Positions 60,146-64,000 of a DNA stretch of 64,000 bases are shown here, piece after piece; the first letter of the stretch is position 1; each line of letters opens with the position of its first letter. The notes below the pieces were generated by a model. It did no database searches, was not told the origin of the DNA, and saw only the letters and a program-made list of their open reading frames with translations. The DNA is from Sphingomonas sp. 37zxx (GTDB lineage: Bacteria; Pseudomonadota; Alphaproteobacteria; Sphingomonadales; Sphingomonadaceae): assembly GCF_000786205.1 (NCBI RefSeq), contig NZ_JROH01000003.1, positions 98,180 through 162,179 of the forward strand, in the 5' to 3' direction. The position numbers were made by a program, and so were the translations under genes.

Positions 60146-61075
60146 ATGATCGAATTCATCATCGGTGCCGCCTGGCTTGCGGGCATCAGCGGCACGCCCG
60201 TCGGTGCGGTGGCGCAGGCGCAGTCCCCAAGGGGGGCGGCCACCGCCCGCCAGGCACCGCCCAGCCCAGACGATCCGCTGACGAAGCCGATGGCTCTGGA
60301 AAACGCCAGGAAATGGCTTGTGCCTGTGCCGCCGGAGAAAATCTTCGGCACCAGCTATCTTGTCGGGTTCGGCGGCCTCAGCGTTGCGCTGATCGATACC
60401 GGTGCGGGATTGATCCTGATCGATGGCGCGCTGCCCCAGGCGGCGTCGGCAATATTGGCCAATGTTCGCACGCTGGGATTCGACCCCAAAGACATCAGAT
60501 TAATTCTTAGCACCGAGCCGCATTACGACCATGGCGGCGGCCTTGCGGCGCTAGCCCGCGACACTGGTGCCACCGTGGTCGCCAGCGATCGAGGCGCCGA
60601 TGGTTTGCGGGCAGGCGCGAACACAAAGGACGACCCGCAGTTCAGCTATGGCGGCAACTGGCCGCGCGTGACGAGGATTCGCGTGGTGAAGCATGGCGAG
60701 GTGATCAGGCTCGGCCGCACGGCGATCACCGCGCACGCCACCCCCGGCCACACGATGGGAAGCATGAGCTGGAGCTGGCAAGCGTGTGAGGCGAATGCGT
60801 GCAAGGCAGTCGTCTTTGCATCGAGCCTGAACCCCGTATCCGCCGATGATTACCGCTATACCGCGCCATCCAGCGCCCCGATTTTGAGGGGATTCAGGGC
60901 AAGCTACCAGCGGCTTGACCGGCTGCCATGCGACATCCTGATCGCCGCGCATCCCGACAATGCAGGCAATGGGCGCTACAACGACAAGCCGGGCGCATGC
61001 CGCGCCTATGCCGAGCGGTCCCGCCGCTTGCTGACAAAACGGCTTGCGAGCGAACGCGACGACGCGGCGAAATAG
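60146..61075 (+). CDS. Subclass B3 metallo-beta-lactamase with Glu at the first zinc-ligand position
   Basis: A 309-residue periplasmic enzyme with an N-terminal signal peptide (about 1-25, ending AVAQA). The metal motif reads STEPHYDHGGG: Glu124, His126, Asp128, His129 in this protein's numbering, then His202 in TPGHTMGS and His269 in IAAHPDN. In most B3 enzymes the first ligand is His (H116 in the standard numbering); here it is Glu, as in the B3-E type known from a Sphingobium enzyme. It would hydrolyse beta-lactams. AAGGG precedes the ATG. It is divergent from the AmpR-like gene, which probably regulates it. Confidence 0.87.
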   Translation: MIEFIIGAAWLAGISGTPVGAVAQAQSPRGAATARQAPPSPDDPLTKPMALENARKWLVPVPPEKIFGTSYLVGFGGLSVALIDTGAGLILIDGALPQAASAILANVRTLGFDPKDIRLILSTEPHYDHGGGLAALARDTGATVVASDRGADGLRAGANTKDDPQFSYGGNWPRVTRIRVVKHGEVIRLGRTAITAHATPGHTMGSMSWSWQACEANACKAVVFASSLNPVSADDYRYTAPSSAPILRGFRASYQRLDRLPCDILIAAHPDNAGNGRYNDKPGACRAYAERSRRLLTKRLASERDDAAK

Positions 61076-61114
61076 GATGCGCGGGCGTTAATGGCAGCGG
61101 GCGGGGGGGCAGGC

Positions 61115-64000
61115 TCAGGCGTCGGGCACAACCTTCCCCGCATTGCTCCAGCGCGCACCGAGCCCAGTGAGGGCAACATACAAGGCCGGCACAAACAGCA
61201 AGGCGAGGCAGGTCGAACTGAGCATCCCCGCAAAGACCGAAATGCCGATCGACTTGCGCGCCGCCGCGCCGGCTCCGCTGGAGGTGATCAGCGGCACCAC
61301 TCCGAGCAGGAACGCCAGCGATGTCATCACGATCGGGCGGAAACGTTCACGGCATGCCTTGATCACGGCGGCTTCGGGGGTGTCGCCTTGATCGTGCCGT
61401 TCTCGGGCGACTTCGACGATCAGGATCGCGTTTTTGGCTGAGAGCGCGATCAGCAGCACCAGCCCGATCTGGACATAGATATTGTTCGCCAGCCCGACCG
61501 CGCCCAGCACTCCCACCGTGCCGAGCAGCGCCAGCGGCACCGCGCCCAGCACCGCTAGCGGCAACAACCAGCTCTCATATTGCCCGGCCAGCATGAAATA
61601 GACGAGCAGGATCGACAGCGCGAACACCAGCAGCGCCGCCGACCCCGCGAGCTTTTCCTGATAGGACAGGCCGGTCCAGGCATAGTCCATGCCGCTGGGC
61701 AGCGTTTCCCTGGCGATCTGGTCGAGCGCCGCCAGCGCCTGACCCGAACTATAGCCCGGTGCCGCCGCGCCGTTGATCGATGCGGTGGGGAACAGGTTGT
61801 ACAACCCGATCAGCGCCGGCCCGGTGGTGCGATCGACGCTGACCAGCGCCGATAGCGGCACCATCGCGCCCGATCGGCTGCGCACCGCCAGCCGGGTGAT
61901 GTCGTCCGGGCGCATCCGGAACGGCACATCGGCCTGGACGAACACCGTATAGGTCTGGCCGAACCGAGCGAACTGGTTGGCATAGGAAGAACCCAGATAG
62001 CCAGCGAGCACATCGAACACGTCGCCCGGCGACACGCCCAGCGCCTCCGCGCGCGCACGATCGACCCGGACGGCAAGCTGCGGTGCATCGGCGCGGAAGG
62101 GCGTGAACGCCTGGCCGATCTCGGGGCGCTGTGCAGCCTTTTCGAGCATGGCGTTGGTCACCTGCGCCAGCCGCGCGAAATCCTGGCTGCCATCGACCAG
62201 CTCGACCTGCATCTGGAAACCACCCGAGAGGCCAAGGCCGGGTATCGCCGGGGGCACCGTCAGCAGAGTATTCGCCTGCTGCACCGCGCGGAAACGCTCG
62301 CGCAAATCGGCATAGACCGACGCCAGATCCGCCGATCGCATGTTCGCCCGCACATCCCATGGCTTGAGCACGATATAGAGGATGCCGGCATTGGCGAGCG
62401 ACGCATTATTGTCGAGCGCCGACACCCCGCCGATCAGGATGGCATGATCGACGGCGGGATTTGCCTGCGCGATCCGGGTCAGTCGATTCATCGCCTGTTC
62501 GGTCCGTTCGAGCGTCGCCCCGCTGGGCAACTGCGCGATCGCCAGCAGATAGCCCTGATCCTCATTGGGGATGAACCCGGTGGGAATCCGGCTCAGCCCG
62601 AAAACCGCCACCCCGAACAGCGCCAGCGCGACCAGCACTGCCAGCCCGCTGCGGCGCAATATCCGTTCGATCAACGCGACATAGCGATTCTCGATCGCGG
62701 CATAGCCCCGGTTGAATCCCCGCCGAAACCGCGCGACCGGCCCGCGCCCATCGTTTTGGAGCCCCTCGCTTTCAGGTGTGTGGTGCCGCGCGCGCAGCCA
62801 CTGCGCGCTTTGGGTCGGCTTCAGCGTCAGCGCGTTGACCGCGCTGAGAAAGGCGGTGGCGGCGATGACGAGCGCGAACTGGCGATACATCTCCCCGGTA
62901 ACGCCGGGCAGAAACGCCGCCGGCAGAAACACCGCCATCAGCACCAGCGTGATCCCCAGGATCGGGCCGAGCAACTGGCGCATCGCCTGATCGGCGGCTT
63001 CGCGCGGGGCCATCCCTTCCTCCAGCCGCTGGGTCACGCCTTCGACGACGACGATCGCATCATCGACGACGATGCCGATCGACAGCACGATCGCGAACAA
63101 GGTGAGCAGGTTGATCGAAAAGCCCAGCGCAGCCATCGCCGCAAAGGCACCGATGATCGTCACGGGCACCGTGGTCGCCGGCACCAAGGTCGCGCGCCAA
63201 TCCTGCAGGAACAACAGGATCACCAGCAGCACCAGCACGCCCGCTTCGACCAGCGTTTTGTACACCTCGTTGATCGAGGCGCGGACAAATTCGGTGGTGT
63301 CGAGCGGGATGGTGTATCCCAGGCTTTCGGGAAATTGCTTCGACAGCCGCGCCATCGTGTCGCGCACCGCCGCTGCGGTCTGAAGCGCGTTGGCGTCGCT
63401 CGACTGATAGATCGCGATGCCGGCGGCAGGGCTGCCGTCATAGCGGAAGAACTGGCCATAGCCGATGCTGCCCAGTTCGATCCGGGCAACGTCGCGCAGC
63501 CGGGTGAGCGGCTCACCATGGGTGTTGCCCGCCTTGACGATGATCGCGCCGAAATCCTCGGGTCGCTCGAAGCTGCCGTCGACATTGACGGTAAGCTGTA
63601 GCGGCTGCCCAGTGGCGGCGGGCGGCGAGCCGAGCTGGCCCGCCGTCACCTTCTGGCTTTGCTTGGCGATGGCCGCGAGCACATCATTGGGTTGCAGCCC
63701 GCGCGCGCGCATCAGCGCCGGATCGAGCCAGACGCGCATGCTGTAGGGGCCAGCGCCGAACACCGTGACGTCGCCAACGCCGGGCAAGCGGGCAAGCTGA
63801 TCGCGCAACCGCGCCGTCGCGTAATTGGCCAGCGCCAGGCTGCCATGGCGTCCGTCGCGCGACGTCAGCGTGATCATCTGGAGGATCGCGGTCGATTTCT
63901 GCCGCGTGACCACGCCCTGTTGCTGCACGGCGGCGGGCAATTGCGGGATCGCGATCGCCACCCGGTTTTGCACTAGTGGTCCGATTCTGACATTTGCTAC
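61115..64000 (-). CDS. RND multidrug efflux permease (HAE1/AcrB-like), 5' end interrupted or beyond the edge
   Basis: About 961 residues of a normally 1030-1050-residue proton-driven pump are visible. Features are VQNRVAIAIPQLPAAVQQQGV (usually near residue 110), the proton-relay helix IVLSIGIVVDDAIVVVEGV (paired Asp), FLQDWRATLVPA, and the final FVPALYVAL. Directly upstream of VQNRVAI the sequence is the CTAGTGG palindrome, which stays open in this frame (VANVRIGPL) but does not match the usual pump sequence there. No membrane-fusion or outer-membrane partner is visible. The gene is probably disrupted; the rest may lie outside the window. Confidence 0.82.
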   Translation of the reverse strand, partial: VANVRIGPLVQNRVAIAIPQLPAAVQQQGVVTRQKSTAILQMITLTSRDGRHGSLALANYATARLRDQLARLPGVGDVTVFGAGPYSMRVWLDPALMRARGLQPNDVLAAIAKQSQKVTAGQLGSPPAATGQPLQLTVNVDGSFERPEDFGAIIVKAGNTHGEPLTRLRDVARIELGSIGYGQFFRYDGSPAAGIAIYQSSDANALQTAAAVRDTMARLSKQFPESLGYTIPLDTTEFVRASINEVYKTLVEAGVLVLLVILLFLQDWRATLVPATTVPVTIIGAFAAMAALGFSINLLTLFAIVLSIGIVVDDAIVVVEGVTQRLEEGMAPREAADQAMRQLLGPILGITLVLMAVFLPAAFLPGVTGEMYRQFALVIAATAFLSAVNALTLKPTQSAQWLRARHHTPESEGLQNDGRGPVARFRRGFNRGYAAIENRYVALIERILRRSGLAVLVALALFGVAVFGLSRIPTGFIPNEDQGYLLAIAQLPSGATLERTEQAMNRLTRIAQANPAVDHAILIGGVSALDNNASLANAGILYIVLKPWDVRANMRSADLASVYADLRERFRAVQQANTLLTVPPAIPGLGLSGGFQMQVELVDGSQDFARLAQVTNAMLEKAAQRPEIGQAFTPFRADAPQLAVRVDRARAEALGVSPGDVFDVLAGYLGSSYANQFARFGQTYTVFVQADVPFRMRPDDITRLAVRSRSGAMVPLSALVSVDRTTGPALIGLYNLFPTASINGAAAPGYSSGQALAALDQIARETLPSGMDYAWTGLSYQEKLAGSAALLVFALSILLVYFMLAGQYESWLLPLAVLGAVPLALLGTVGVLGAVGLANNIYVQIGLVLLIALSAKNAILIVEVARERHDQGDTPEAAVIKACRERFRPIVMTSLAFLLGVVPLITSSGAGAAARKSIGISVFAGMLSSTCLALLFVPALYVALTGLGARWSNAGKVVPDA
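63973..64000. repeat. CTAGTGG palindromic element, copy 3, cut by the window edge
   Basis: CTAGTGGTCC (63973-63982) followed by GATTCTGACATTTGCT (63983-63998) and AC. These 28 bases are the exact reverse complement of 52336-52363, the right arm of copy 2. It lies inside the RND permease frame. Confidence 0.85.

Overview
The window looks like a chromosomal segment of a Sphingomonas-type alphaproteobacterium (order Sphingomonadales). The signs are high GC, a CcrM-type GANTC methyltransferase, a split pntA1/pntA2/pntB transhydrogenase operon behind a tiny aa3-oxidase subunit IV-like gene, a B3 metallo-beta-lactamase beside a divergent AmpR-like LysR gene, and several kinds of palindromic intergenic repeats. 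I name no species; this is pattern recognition, not a search.

Layout. 1-1.6 kb: start of an MFS transporter, a type-5 uracil-DNA glycosylase, folK and tRNA-Lys. 1.7-21 kb: an exopolysaccharide locus with export lipoprotein, O-antigen-ligase-like protein, Wzc-type chain-length regulator/tyrosine kinase, TPR-like protein, ABC flippase, O-acyltransferase, five glycosyltransferases, FkbM methyltransferase, asparagine-synthase-type amidotransferase and EpsG-like polymerase. Many of these genes overlap by 4 bp. 21-30.6 kb: a lasso-peptide (RiPP) island, the most interesting part. A minus-strand operon encodes an HPr-kinase-like protein, a sulfotransferase, a B2 peptidase, a B1/PqqD-like leader-binding protein and a lasso cyclase. 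On the opposite strand, just past the end of this operon, lie two intact precursor genes and a third that is out of frame across a 7-bp tandem repeat. Three collar-domain proteins, a GNAT, a DUF6916-like protein and a PF14907-type nucleotidyltransferase sit on the other side.

30.7-37.4 kb: tRNA-Val, a winged-helix protein, the pnt operon with hicAB and a PH-domain gene inserted between pntA1 and pntA2, and a sigma-54 activator. 37.4-52.2 kb: housekeeping genes (folP, ccrM, rnhB, a thiD-VOC fusion, glmM, gor, pgi, lepB-rnc-era), a FAS1 protein and a DAACS symporter. Between them lie four repeat families, a DUF559 nuclease gene bracketed by repeats, and a GIY-YIG remnant bracketed by another family. 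52.2-64 kb: two CTAGTGG palindromes, an efflux-channel gene remnant, an ABC permease/M1 aminopeptidase with its ATPase, rsgA between two small genes (one apparently starting at ATA), an AmpR-like regulator divergent from a B3 beta-lactamase with Glu at the first zinc-ligand position, and an RND pump gene cut near its 5' end by a third CTAGTGG palindrome at the window edge.

How the genes work together. The EPS genes cover polymer assembly, decoration, flipping and export, but no initiating phosphosugar transferase is visible. In the lasso island the three predicted cores share Ala1, Asp8, a Tyr four residues from the end and a C-terminal Gly-Ser. This fits an 8-residue A1-D8 macrolactam with possible Ser phosphorylation (HPr-kinase homologue) and Tyr sulfation (sulfotransferase).
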